Shown: one piece after another, positions 34,166 through 41,572 of the stretch
How the letters are laid out: each line of letters starts with the position of its first letter
Position numbering within the stretch: position 1 is the first letter of the stretch
Origin: Lachnospiraceae bacterium
Lineage (GTDB): Bacteria > Bacillota > Clostridia > Lachnospirales > Lachnospiraceae
Length of the DNA stretch: 64,000 nt
Reading direction: 5' to 3'
Assembly: GCA_017552715.1 (NCBI GenBank)
Contig: JAFZOW010000019.1
Span: 39,750-103,749, forward strand
The notes under the pieces: generated by a model
Seen by the model: the letters and a program-made list of their open reading frames with translations, nothing else
Told to the model about the DNA's origin: nothing
The model's database searches: none
Translations under genes and position numbers: made by a program

Positions 34166-35103
34166 GGATCCGCCTTCTCCTTTCGGACGATCTCTTTGAT
34201 CACATACTGGGGCGAATTATTCAGGCTGATATAGATACGTCCCACATATTCGCCCACCAGTCCCAGCGTCAGCAGCATCATACCGCCAAAAAAGATCAGT
34301 ATCGCCACCAGGGACGCAAAGCCCTGCACCCGGTCGGGCAGGATGAAATGCTGTATGATGATCACGATCGCGTAAATGATACCGGCCAGCGTAGACAAAA
34401 GACCGATGATCGTTGCCACCCTTAAGGGTTTTACGGAAAAAGCCGTAAAGCCGTTGAACCACAGGTCCAAAAGCTTACGCAGGTTATAGCCGGAAGCTCC
34501 GCTGATACGATCCTGATGATCGATGTCCACATTTACGATATTCTTTGTGGAGCGGAGCACCAGGCCGATCACATAGGGATAGCAGTTCTCGTAGCGTATC
34601 ATGTCGTCCACGATATAACGCTTCGCCGCAAAGTAACTGGAAACGTAAAGCTCCTTCGGCTTATCCAGCATGAAGCGCAGCATACGTTCGTTCATGCGGC
34701 TGCCGAAATTGCGGAACTGGGAATGCTTCTTATGATCGTAGCGGGCATAGGCCACATCCGCCCCTTCCTCCAGCGCCTTGATCAGCCGGTCCGCCTGAGC
34801 GGGCGGAGTCTGGCCGTCGTCATCCAGGCAGATCACCACATCCCCCTTTGTCTGACGCAGGCCCGCCATCAATGCGGAGTGCTGGCCGAAGTTCCGGGCA
34901 AAATCTATAGCCGTGATACGTTCATCTTCCAACGCCAGCTTTTTAAGCACCTCCATGGTGCCGTCCGGGGAACAGTCATTCACCAGTATGATCTCGTGAT
35001 CATACTGCTCAAGCTCCTTCATCTTTTTCCGGATCTCATCTACCACGGAGCTTATGGTCTGCTCCGAACGGTAACAGGGGATCACAAAGCTCAGCGTCTT
35101 CAT
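34162..35103 (-). CDS. GtrB-like bactoprenol glycosyltransferase (GT2)
   Basis: A 313-residue GT2 enzyme: SFVIPCYRSEQTISSVVDEI, ILVNDCSPDGTMEVL, ARNFGQHSALMAGL and the metal motif ICLDDDGQTPP (about 90-100), followed by two membrane helices (about 233-255 and 268-292) and the tail LVGEYVGRIYIS. These are the features of GtrB and related polyprenyl-phosphate glucose or 4-amino-arabinose transferases. It makes the lipid-phosphate sugar used by the neighbouring GtrII-like protein. The two flanking genes each overlap by four bases. Confidence 0.9.
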   Translation of the reverse strand: MKTLSFVIPCYRSEQTISSVVDEIRKKMKELEQYDHEIILVNDCSPDGTMEVLKKLALEDERITAIDFARNFGQHSALMAGLRQTKGDVVICLDDDGQTPPAQADRLIKALEEGADVAYARYDHKKHSQFRNFGSRMNERMLRFMLDKPKELYVSSYFAAKRYIVDDMIRYENCYPYVIGLVLRSTKNIVNVDIDHQDRISGASGYNLRKLLDLWFNGFTAFSVKPLRVATIIGLLSTLAGIIYAIVIIIQHFILPDRVQGFASLVAILIFFGGMMLLTLGLVGEYVGRIYISLNNSPQYVIKEIVRKEKADP

Positions 35104-35624
35104 GCCCTTACATGCTCCATATACAATACTTTCCTTTTTTCGCCGTCGATATCAAGCTCCAGGTCTTTTTCGGGCTTATGTACAAAGCCCGCTTTTTCGT
35201 AGGTCTTCAGGGCCGCCGTATTCTCCGCCAGCACCCGGAGGTAAATGCAGTTCAGACCGATCACATCGTAGGCATAAGGCAGGCAGAGCTCCAGCACATC
35301 CTTACCGTAACCGCAGCCCAGGGCACTCTCTTCCCCGATGAAGATGCCGAACTCGCCGCTCTTCTCCGCCGCATCGATATGATGGAAATACTGGCTGCCG
35401 ATCTCGCTGCCATCCGCCGTAAGCCCGATGATGAACTGCACCACGCGCCCTTCCGCGATATCCTCACGGATACGCTTTAAGTGCATCTCTCTCGTCACCG
35501 GCTCCCGGAAAAGGAATTTCTCCACCACATGGGGGGAGTTCCTCCAGCGCAGGATCCGGTCCGTGTCTTCTATTGTCATGGGACGCAGATAAACGCGCCC
35601 GCCTTCTAATCGTTGTGTTGTCAT
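35100..35624 (-). CDS. GNAT N-acetyltransferase, RimJ/RimL or PseH-like
   Basis: The 174-residue protein begins with VYLRPMTIEDTDRILRWRNSP, the N-terminal pattern of RimL-type GNATs, and has GIFIGEESALGCGYGKDVL, a variant of the acetyl-CoA pyrophosphate loop, and LRVLAENTAALKTYEKAGF, motif B. PseH-like members acetylate amino-sugar nucleotides. In this locus it could acetylate the amino group installed by the WecE-like aminotransferase, giving Fuc3NAc or Fuc4NAc. It is the first gene after the 256-base inverted-repeat gap and overlaps the gtrB-like gene by four bases. Confidence 0.83.
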   Translation of the reverse strand: MTTQRLEGGRVYLRPMTIEDTDRILRWRNSPHVVEKFLFREPVTREMHLKRIREDIAEGRVVQFIIGLTADGSEIGSQYFHHIDAAEKSGEFGIFIGEESALGCGYGKDVLELCLPYAYDVIGLNCIYLRVLAENTAALKTYEKAGFVHKPEKDLELDIDGEKRKVLYMEHVRA

Positions 35625-35650
35625 CCGTTTACCGTTTCAATAGCTTTCCC

Positions 35651-35878
35651 GAGTCCCGTCGCAGGTGTTCGGATAAAGATCATCTCCGCAGAGTCCCGTC
35701 ACATGTATTCATGCGAGGACTCAGCTCGCGCACGGATCTCGCTCGTAGCGGACGCTAAGCTCGCAAAGCGGCCGCAGGCGACCTGCTCGCTAAGCGCCGA
35801 CGGCTCGATACGGTCCTCGCATTGAATACATGATGCGGGACTCCGAGGCAGGTATTCGACCGAACACCTGCTGCCGGG
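35651..35878. repeat. Nested inverted repeats in an intergenic gap
   Basis: This 256-base gap (35625-35880) is the largest break without a gene in the polysaccharide operon. Inner arms at 35691-35720 and 35813-35843 match over about 30 bases with three mismatches and one gap (both start GAGTCCCG in the arm sense). Outer arms at 35655-35672 and 35860-35878 share GCAGGTGTTCGG, and a related copy at 35848-35858 makes a local hairpin with the right outer arm. The 92-base middle holds a repeated GCTAAGC. A transcript would fold into a long stem. There is no T-run, so it is not a simple terminator. No open frame with a convincing start was seen. Confidence 0.75.
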
Positions 35879-35880
35879 CA

Positions 35881-37611
35881 TTATTTACTTAGCATAAAGA
35901 TCAGGAACACATCCTCGCCGCCCATCAGCATCGTTACCGGCTCGAGCCGTGCGCCGTCGGGATAATATGCCTCAAGGTAGGACGTAAGTTCCCCGGGTTC
36001 AAGGCCTGCCCCTTCGCGGAAGACCACATAGGCCCCGCTCCTGGTAAATAGCTCTTCCCGGCTTTCATAGCCGAAGCTCTTAAGCTTCGCATCCTGCAGC
36101 GGACTGCCGTAGAGCCAGCCTCCCAGCAGCAGGGCATTCTCCGCCCCCTTCGCCGTCGCCACCTTTTCCGTCCGGTCCACCGTGGCATAGGTTTCCAGAA
36201 GGAAGAGGCTGTCCGGCCTCTCCGCCATATAGGAGTATACCACATCCTGCCTGTGATTAACAGCGCTTTGTTTTACATAATATTCCCCGGGATGGGTAAA
36301 GAAGGAGGCGATAAAAAATACGATACAGGCCAGGGAAGGCCACAAAAGGCTCCTTACGGATCCTTTCCTTAAGTCCTTAAGGAGTACGTGGGAAAGGAAG
36401 AGGAACTGGATCAGATACAGGGAATCCGTCACCCTCTCGGGTGTGCGCCCGTTCCATAACAGATAGCCATAAAAGGCAAAATGCAGAAGGAAGGCCGCCG
36501 CCAGGGGAAGGAGACCTTTCCGCTGTTCTTTTTTCAAATGCTTCAGAAGGGCCAGCAGATAGATGAGCAGCAGCGGTATACCGTAAAGATCCCCGCCGAA
36601 GCTTCGCTTTCTCAGCTCCCAGAGTACATTTTTGAAGCGCTCCGCTCCGCTTAAGCTCCGTCCCGGCTCCCGCCAGGCCGCCAGAGTCTTAAGCCGTTCC
36701 GTACGGGCATCCGATACCGGCAGCAGGTCGTAATCCCGGTACAGGGGAAAACTGTTTTCATCCACGCCGTATCCGGCATAGTAGGCTTTTGCCTCGTCGC
36801 TCTCCCAGATGCCGGTATAGTCGTAAAGCTCCGTACGGGCATCGTTCAGAGCCAGATAATCCTTCCATTCCCAGGGAGTGTATGCCGCCACATGGATGAG
36901 CAGCAGCACGATGTATGCTCCGCAGAATATAAGCAGCGGCTTGATGCTTTTTTTCCATTCCTTACGCTTCTCCCATCCAAAGCGGGTCAACAGAATGTAT
37001 ACAAGGGCCAGCACCGCAAAGGGCAGGACCATGAGAAAGACCTGGGAACGGATCTGCTCGCAGTGCAGCAGCAGAAAGATGGGAAGGAACAGCTCAATCT
37101 TCGAAGGATTCCGTAAGGATCCCATCCCTTCTGCCCCCGATCCCATATCCAACAGGCACCATATCCCGCAGCCGCCGCACAGGGCCGCCACCAGCGTGTA
37201 ATGGGGCAGGATGAAGATCTCCCGCAGCATCAGAAGGTAAAATGCCGTAAAGAGCAATAGTCCGACTGCGTACGGCCAGCCGTTAACAAGACTCTTCTTC
37301 TGGACCGAGCGCAGCATTATAAAACCGCAGAGGACCACGGCACCGCATTCCAGGATCCCCAGCCAGGGCAGGGAAGGCAGTATGGTATAAAGCCCTGCCA
37401 GCAGCATGGCCAAGGGTGCGCGCATATATACCGTGTGGAAATCCGGCCTTCCCGAAGCAGCTCCCGAAAGGATATCCCGAAGCTGAAGGTCGTCATTCAG
37501 AGCATAGACAGGCGAAATTATCAGAAGCGGAAGGATGAAAAAAGCGAAAGAAAGCAGCAGGGGTATCCCCCATTCGATGAGAAATCCTGCAGCTTTCTTC
37601 TTGTCCTTCAT
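35881..37611 (-). CDS. Polytopic GT-C-like membrane protein of unknown specificity
   Basis: The 576-residue protein has about ten membrane helices in its first 430 residues and a soluble C-terminal domain outside the membrane. Its first loop holds ALNDDLQLRDILSG followed by HTVYMRAPLAML, with an acidic pair placed like the GT-C catalytic residue, but no named family is obvious. Residues about 157-170 (MGSGAEGMGSLRNPSK) are encoded by a stretch that resembles parts of the window's dispersed repeat. The gene shares one base with the aminotransferase gene upstream and is followed by the inverted-repeat gap. It may be a glycosyltransferase or a transporter-like accessory protein. Confidence 0.6.
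   Translation of the reverse strand: MKDKKKAAGFLIEWGIPLLLSFAFFILPLLIISPVYALNDDLQLRDILSGAASGRPDFHTVYMRAPLAMLLAGLYTILPSLPWLGILECGAVVLCGFIMLRSVQKKSLVNGWPYAVGLLLFTAFYLLMLREIFILPHYTLVAALCGGCGIWCLLDMGSGAEGMGSLRNPSKIELFLPIFLLLHCEQIRSQVFLMVLPFAVLALVYILLTRFGWEKRKEWKKSIKPLLIFCGAYIVLLLIHVAAYTPWEWKDYLALNDARTELYDYTGIWESDEAKAYYAGYGVDENSFPLYRDYDLLPVSDARTERLKTLAAWREPGRSLSGAERFKNVLWELRKRSFGGDLYGIPLLLIYLLALLKHLKKEQRKGLLPLAAAFLLHFAFYGYLLWNGRTPERVTDSLYLIQFLFLSHVLLKDLRKGSVRSLLWPSLACIVFFIASFFTHPGEYYVKQSAVNHRQDVVYSYMAERPDSLFLLETYATVDRTEKVATAKGAENALLLGGWLYGSPLQDAKLKSFGYESREELFTRSGAYVVFREGAGLEPGELTSYLEAYYPDGARLEPVTMLMGGEDVFLIFMLSK
37106..37144. repeat. Partial copy C of the dispersed repeat, inside a membrane-protein gene
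   Basis: GGATTCCGTAAGGATCCC (37106-37123) resembles the right-hand hairpin of copy A, and TTCTGCCCCCGATC (37129-37142) resembles the left ends of copies A and B, but the order is swapped and the central GTCGCGG hairpin is missing. It may be a rearranged or truncated copy. The reading frame of the host gene is intact through it. Confidence 0.35.
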
Positions 37612-38744
37612 CAGGATTTATAGAACTCCTTTACGCAGCGTATGATGTAGTCGTTCTCCTCCTCCGTAAGCCCGCGGTACATGGGCAGGCGCAGGATACG
37701 CTCGCTTTCCTTCGTGGTGTAGCGGTCCTCACCGAAGAAACGTCCGTATTTCTTCCCCGCGGGAGCACTGTGCAGAGGTATATAATGGTATACCGCCTTG
37801 ATCTTTTTCTCCCCAAGAAAATCGATAAGAGCAGCCCGTTCGTCAATATCTTTCGTCTTGATATAGAACATGTGGGCATTGTGCTCACAGCCCTCCGGGA
37901 TCACGGGGAGGCTGATCTTCCCGGCATCTTCCAGCTCCTTAAGGCCCTCGTTGTAGGTATTCCAGATCTTTAAGCGCTCGTTGTTGATCTCATCCGCGAT
38001 CTCCAGCTGGGCGTAGAGATAGGCGGCGTTCATATCACTGGGCAGATAGGAGCTGCCCGCCTCCTGCCAGGTGTACTTATCCACCTCGCCACGGAAGAAA
38101 CGGCTCCGGTCCGTACCTTTCTCCCGGATGATCTCGGCCAGGTCGGAAAATCTCTCATCCTTCAGCAGCAGGGCACCGCCTTCGCCCATGCTGTAGTTCT
38201 TGGTCTCGTGGAAGGAATAGCAGCCCATGTCGCCGATGGCACCCAGGGCCTTCCCCTTATAGCTTGCCATCACACCCTGTGCCGCATCCTCCACCACATA
38301 AAGCCCGTGGCGCTTCGCTATATCCATGATGGTGTCCATCTCGCAGGCCACACCCGCATAGTGCACGGGAACGATGGCTTTGGTCTTTTCCGTAACGGCT
38401 GCCTCGATGAGCTGCTCATCGATATTCATGGTATCCGGCCGTATGTCCACAAAAACCGCCGTGGCCCCCCGCAGCACAAAGGCATCCGCCGTGGATACAA
38501 AGGTGTAGGACGGCAGGATCACCTCATCCCCTTCTTTTATGTTCAGAAGAAGGGCCGCCATCTCGGTGGCATGGGTACAGGAGGTTGTGAGCAGCGCCTT
38601 CTTAACGCCGGTCCTCTCCTCGATCCAGGCATTGCACTTCTTCGTAAAGCTGCCGTCGCCGCAGATCTTCCGTGCATCGATGCACTGCCGGATGTATTCC
38701 AGTTCTTTCCCCGTATGGGGCGGGATGTTAAAAGGGATCTTCAT
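37611..38744 (-). CDS. WecE-like dTDP-sugar aminotransferase (DegT/DnrJ/EryC1/StrS)
   Basis: The 377-residue PLP enzyme is very similar in pattern to E. coli WecE (RffA): MKIPFNIPPHTGKELEYI, KICGDGSFTKKC, EMAALLLNIKEGDEVILPSY, VEDAAQGV, the PLP lysine 182 in SFHETKNYS and FFRGEVDKYTW. WecE turns dTDP-4-keto-6-deoxyglucose into dTDP-Fuc4N using glutamate. Because a 3,4-ketoisomerase (14146-14547) is also present, a 3-amino product is an alternative. It could also act on the PseB product. It lies nine bases after the membrane-protein gene upstream and one of its bases is shared with the next start. Confidence 0.92.
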   Translation of the reverse strand: MKIPFNIPPHTGKELEYIRQCIDARKICGDGSFTKKCNAWIEERTGVKKALLTTSCTHATEMAALLLNIKEGDEVILPSYTFVSTADAFVLRGATAVFVDIRPDTMNIDEQLIEAAVTEKTKAIVPVHYAGVACEMDTIMDIAKRHGLYVVEDAAQGVMASYKGKALGAIGDMGCYSFHETKNYSMGEGGALLLKDERFSDLAEIIREKGTDRSRFFRGEVDKYTWQEAGSSYLPSDMNAAYLYAQLEIADEINNERLKIWNTYNEGLKELEDAGKISLPVIPEGCEHNAHMFYIKTKDIDERAALIDFLGEKKIKAVYHYIPLHSAPAGKKYGRFFGEDRYTTKESERILRLPMYRGLTEEENDYIIRCVKEFYKS

Positions 38745-38753
38745 GGTTCTCTC

Positions 38754-40487
38754 CTAATCTATATAATCGATAACGCTTTCCATTACTACAAATTCTTCAT
38801 TGGCATAGGTCTGTGCATAATCGTTATTATACAGGAATTCCTTCAAAGAGGGAAGCTTTTTCCCCGTATCCTCAGCCATACTGACTGCCACTTCCCGTGA
38901 AAGAACACATAAGGGTCTTTCCCCGCTTTCCTCCAGGGCCTTCAGCTCCTTTTCGAAATCTGCGGCGGGATAGCTGTCCAGATCCGGCCAGAGGGTGGAA
39001 AGGGCCGGCGGCATATTATAAGCATAATTCAGACCCGGCAGATTTCCGTAGGTCAGCAGCTTTCCCTCCCGTCCTTCCATCACGGGACTCAGCCCTTCCA
39101 GAGCCCTGGCATGGGCATAGCCCGTAAAGCAGCCTTTCATCCGTTCCGGTGCCAGCAGGCTCACATCCCGCTTTGTCCCGTCGGTTCCGTCCTTAAAGGC
39201 AAAACAGATATGAAAGCCCACGGACTGTACCAGCAGAAGGAGCAGCAAGGCACTCCCCACCGCTGCTGCCGGAAAATGCTTATGCTTCTCCGCTCTTCCT
39301 ATATGGTCTTTTGCCAGCAATACACCCACCGGCAGACAGAAATACAGATTATTGATACAGGAATACAGGTGGTTATTGCTTCCCAGGGGAGTGATAAGCT
39401 GTACCAGCAGGGCCAGAAGCGCAAGTGCCTTCTCCTCCGGCGAAGCCTTCTTATCAAAGAAGATACGGATATACAGCGCAGCCAGCAGCCAGAGCAGCAC
39501 CACCGAGATCCGGAAGATACTCCCGTAGTTATAATACTTCGTATCCCAGACCCCGTTCCGGTAATACCAGAAAAGGAGCAGAGTGATCCCGCCACAGATC
39601 ACTATGCGCTTGGCCATGACAAACTTATCTTTCTTTATGGAAAAAAGGATGATACTCAGGAAGATCCCCGCAAAAGCCGCCAGGGCATATTTCAGATTCC
39701 CCAGATAGTTATCGGCTATGAGCAGGAGCAGCTCTCCCATGGTATAGCCCTCGCCCCCGCTGCCGGAAAGCAACCCTCCGATCCACTCTGCCATGGTCTT
39801 CAGTCCGTCCGCCGAACCGAAGATGAGGATCAGGAGCAACCCGGCGGCTACACCGGCAAAAAAGCCCCCGACACAGAGGAGCAGATGCTTCGGAAAAAGC
39901 TTCATTTCCTTACGTGTAATATCGGGGATGAGCACAAAAAGGATCAGGGCACAGTAGGTCAGGTTGGAGATGCGCACATAAAGGCCCAGCCCCAGGATCA
40001 GACCGGCCAGAAGCAGGAGTTTATCCTGCCCTTTCCTCTCGGCTTCCGTCTTCCTCATGGCTTTATAGAGCAGCAGGGATGCTGCCGTAAGCACCAGGTA
40101 GCTTAAGTGCTGATAGAGTATCACCGAGGGACTCCAGCAGAGGCCCAGGGCAAGAAGCTCCGCAGCAAAAAGCAACAGCGGATGAAGCTTATCCTTTAAG
40201 GCAAACCAGACCAGCAGAGCCGTACATCCCGGAACAAGAGAGGAGAGGATACGGATCGGGATCAGCTTTCCACCCCCCAGCAGGAAAAAAACACGGCCCA
40301 GCAGATTGGCCAGGAAAGTCGCATAGTGCCAGCTGTTGCTGCTTTCATGAAAAAAAGCGTAGTTCCCCACGCTATAGAGCGTATCCGACAGTTCCGCACC
40401 CTGGGCACTGCCCACGGCCGCATACAAAAGCAGCAGAACCGGAAACAGGATACCATATACGATGCCTGAAGGCTTTTCCTTCTTCAC
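38754..40487 (-). CDS. Polytopic GT-C-like membrane protein of unknown specificity
   Basis: This 577-residue membrane protein has about eleven helices in residues 8-440 and an extracytoplasmic C-terminal domain. The first loop contains GAELSDTLYSVGNYAFF with an Asp in the usual GT-C catalytic position, then SSNSWHYATFLANLLGRV. No named family was recognised. Similar proteins are often annotated as glycosyltransferase 39-like in surface-polysaccharide loci. It overlaps the UDP-GlcA epimerase gene by four bases, and GGAGAG in the nine-base spacer serves the next gene. Confidence 0.6.
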   Translation of the reverse strand: MKKEKPSGIVYGILFPVLLLLYAAVGSAQGAELSDTLYSVGNYAFFHESSNSWHYATFLANLLGRVFFLLGGGKLIPIRILSSLVPGCTALLVWFALKDKLHPLLLFAAELLALGLCWSPSVILYQHLSYLVLTAASLLLYKAMRKTEAERKGQDKLLLLAGLILGLGLYVRISNLTYCALILFVLIPDITRKEMKLFPKHLLLCVGGFFAGVAAGLLLILIFGSADGLKTMAEWIGGLLSGSGGEGYTMGELLLLIADNYLGNLKYALAAFAGIFLSIILFSIKKDKFVMAKRIVICGGITLLLFWYYRNGVWDTKYYNYGSIFRISVVLLWLLAALYIRIFFDKKASPEEKALALLALLVQLITPLGSNNHLYSCINNLYFCLPVGVLLAKDHIGRAEKHKHFPAAAVGSALLLLLLVQSVGFHICFAFKDGTDGTKRDVSLLAPERMKGCFTGYAHARALEGLSPVMEGREGKLLTYGNLPGLNYAYNMPPALSTLWPDLDSYPAADFEKELKALEESGERPLCVLSREVAVSMAEDTGKKLPSLKEFLYNNDYAQTYANEEFVVMESVIDYID

Positions 40488-41572
40488 AGACGATAGAACT
40501 CCTTATACCACTGCACAAAGGCATGCAGACCGTCCCGCAGGGGAACGGAAGGTTTAAAGCCGTAATCCCGCTCCAGGGCGGATGTATCCGCAAAGGTCAC
40601 GGGCACATCCCCGGGCTGCATGGGCAGCAGCTCCTCATGGGCCGCCAGGTCAAAATCCGACGGCAGCAGTCCCTCGGCTATCAGCTCCTCGGAGAGGATG
40701 CGGATAAAGTCCATCAGCTCCACCGGCTCGGAATTACCGATATTATATACTGCGTAAGGTGCAAGAGGCAGGCCGTCTTCCCCGGTCTTCCTCTCCGGTG
40801 CGCCTTTCATCACCCGCAGCACGCCGTCCGTCACATCCTCCACGTAGGTGAAATCCCTACGGCACTTTCCGTAATTGAAGATGCCGATCTTCTCCCCGGC
40901 CAGCAGCTTTTTGGTAAAGGAAAAATAGGCCATGTCCGGCCGTCCCGCAGGCCCGTAGACCGTGAAAAAGCGCAGGGCCGTGGAAGGGATCTCATAAAGC
41001 TTGCTGTAGGCATGGGCCAGCAGTTCGTCACTCTTTTTGGTTGCCGCGTAAAGGGATACCGGATGTTCCACCGGATCCTCCACACGGTAGGGTATCTTTG
41101 TACTCTCGCCATAAATGGAGGAAGAAGATGCGTAGACCAGATGGGCTACCCCCTCCCTGCCGCCGTCGTAACTGTGACGGCAGGCCTCCAGTATACGATA
41201 GAAGCCCATGACATTGGCTTCCATATAGGCATCGGGATTGACGATGGAATAACGTACACCGGCCTGGGCTGCCAGATTGACCACTACACGGAAGTCGTTT
41301 TCGGCAAAGAGCTTCTTTATCAGCTCTTCATCCGCGATGCTGCCCTTTACGAAGGTCCATTCGGAAGATGAGCCCTCCGCTGCTGCCGCGATCTGTTTTA
41401 AGCGGTATTCCTTGATGGCCGGATCGTAATAATCGTTTACGTTATCCAGGCCTATGATATGCATATCCTTAAGGCTCTCATCCTTAAGAAGACGCAGAGC
41501 CAGATTGGCGCCGATAAAACCCGCCGCCCCTGTCAGCAGTATGCTCTGTCCCGACAGATCCAGCTGCTTCAT
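40484..41572 (-). CDS. UDP-glucuronate 4-epimerase-like protein
   Basis: The 362-residue extended SDR enzyme has ILLTGAAGFIGANLALRLL (11-29), LDNVNDYYDPAIKEYRL (42-58), NLAAQAGVRYSI (99-110), SSSSIYGE and catalytic Tyr175 and Lys179 in LYAATKKSDE. The NDYYD and AAQAGVRYS motifs separate UDP-GlcA 4-epimerases (CapI, GAE) from UDP-glucose epimerases. The product would be UDP-galacturonate. Together with the UDP-GlcA decarboxylase at the left edge it implies a UDP-GlcA pool, but no UDP-glucose 6-dehydrogenase was seen here. Four-base overlaps join it to both neighbours. Confidence 0.9.
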   Translation of the reverse strand: MKQLDLSGQSILLTGAAGFIGANLALRLLKDESLKDMHIIGLDNVNDYYDPAIKEYRLKQIAAAAEGSSSEWTFVKGSIADEELIKKLFAENDFRVVVNLAAQAGVRYSIVNPDAYMEANVMGFYRILEACRHSYDGGREGVAHLVYASSSSIYGESTKIPYRVEDPVEHPVSLYAATKKSDELLAHAYSKLYEIPSTALRFFTVYGPAGRPDMAYFSFTKKLLAGEKIGIFNYGKCRRDFTYVEDVTDGVLRVMKGAPERKTGEDGLPLAPYAVYNIGNSEPVELMDFIRILSEELIAEGLLPSDFDLAAHEELLPMQPGDVPVTFADTSALERDYGFKPSVPLRDGLHAFVQWYKEFYRL

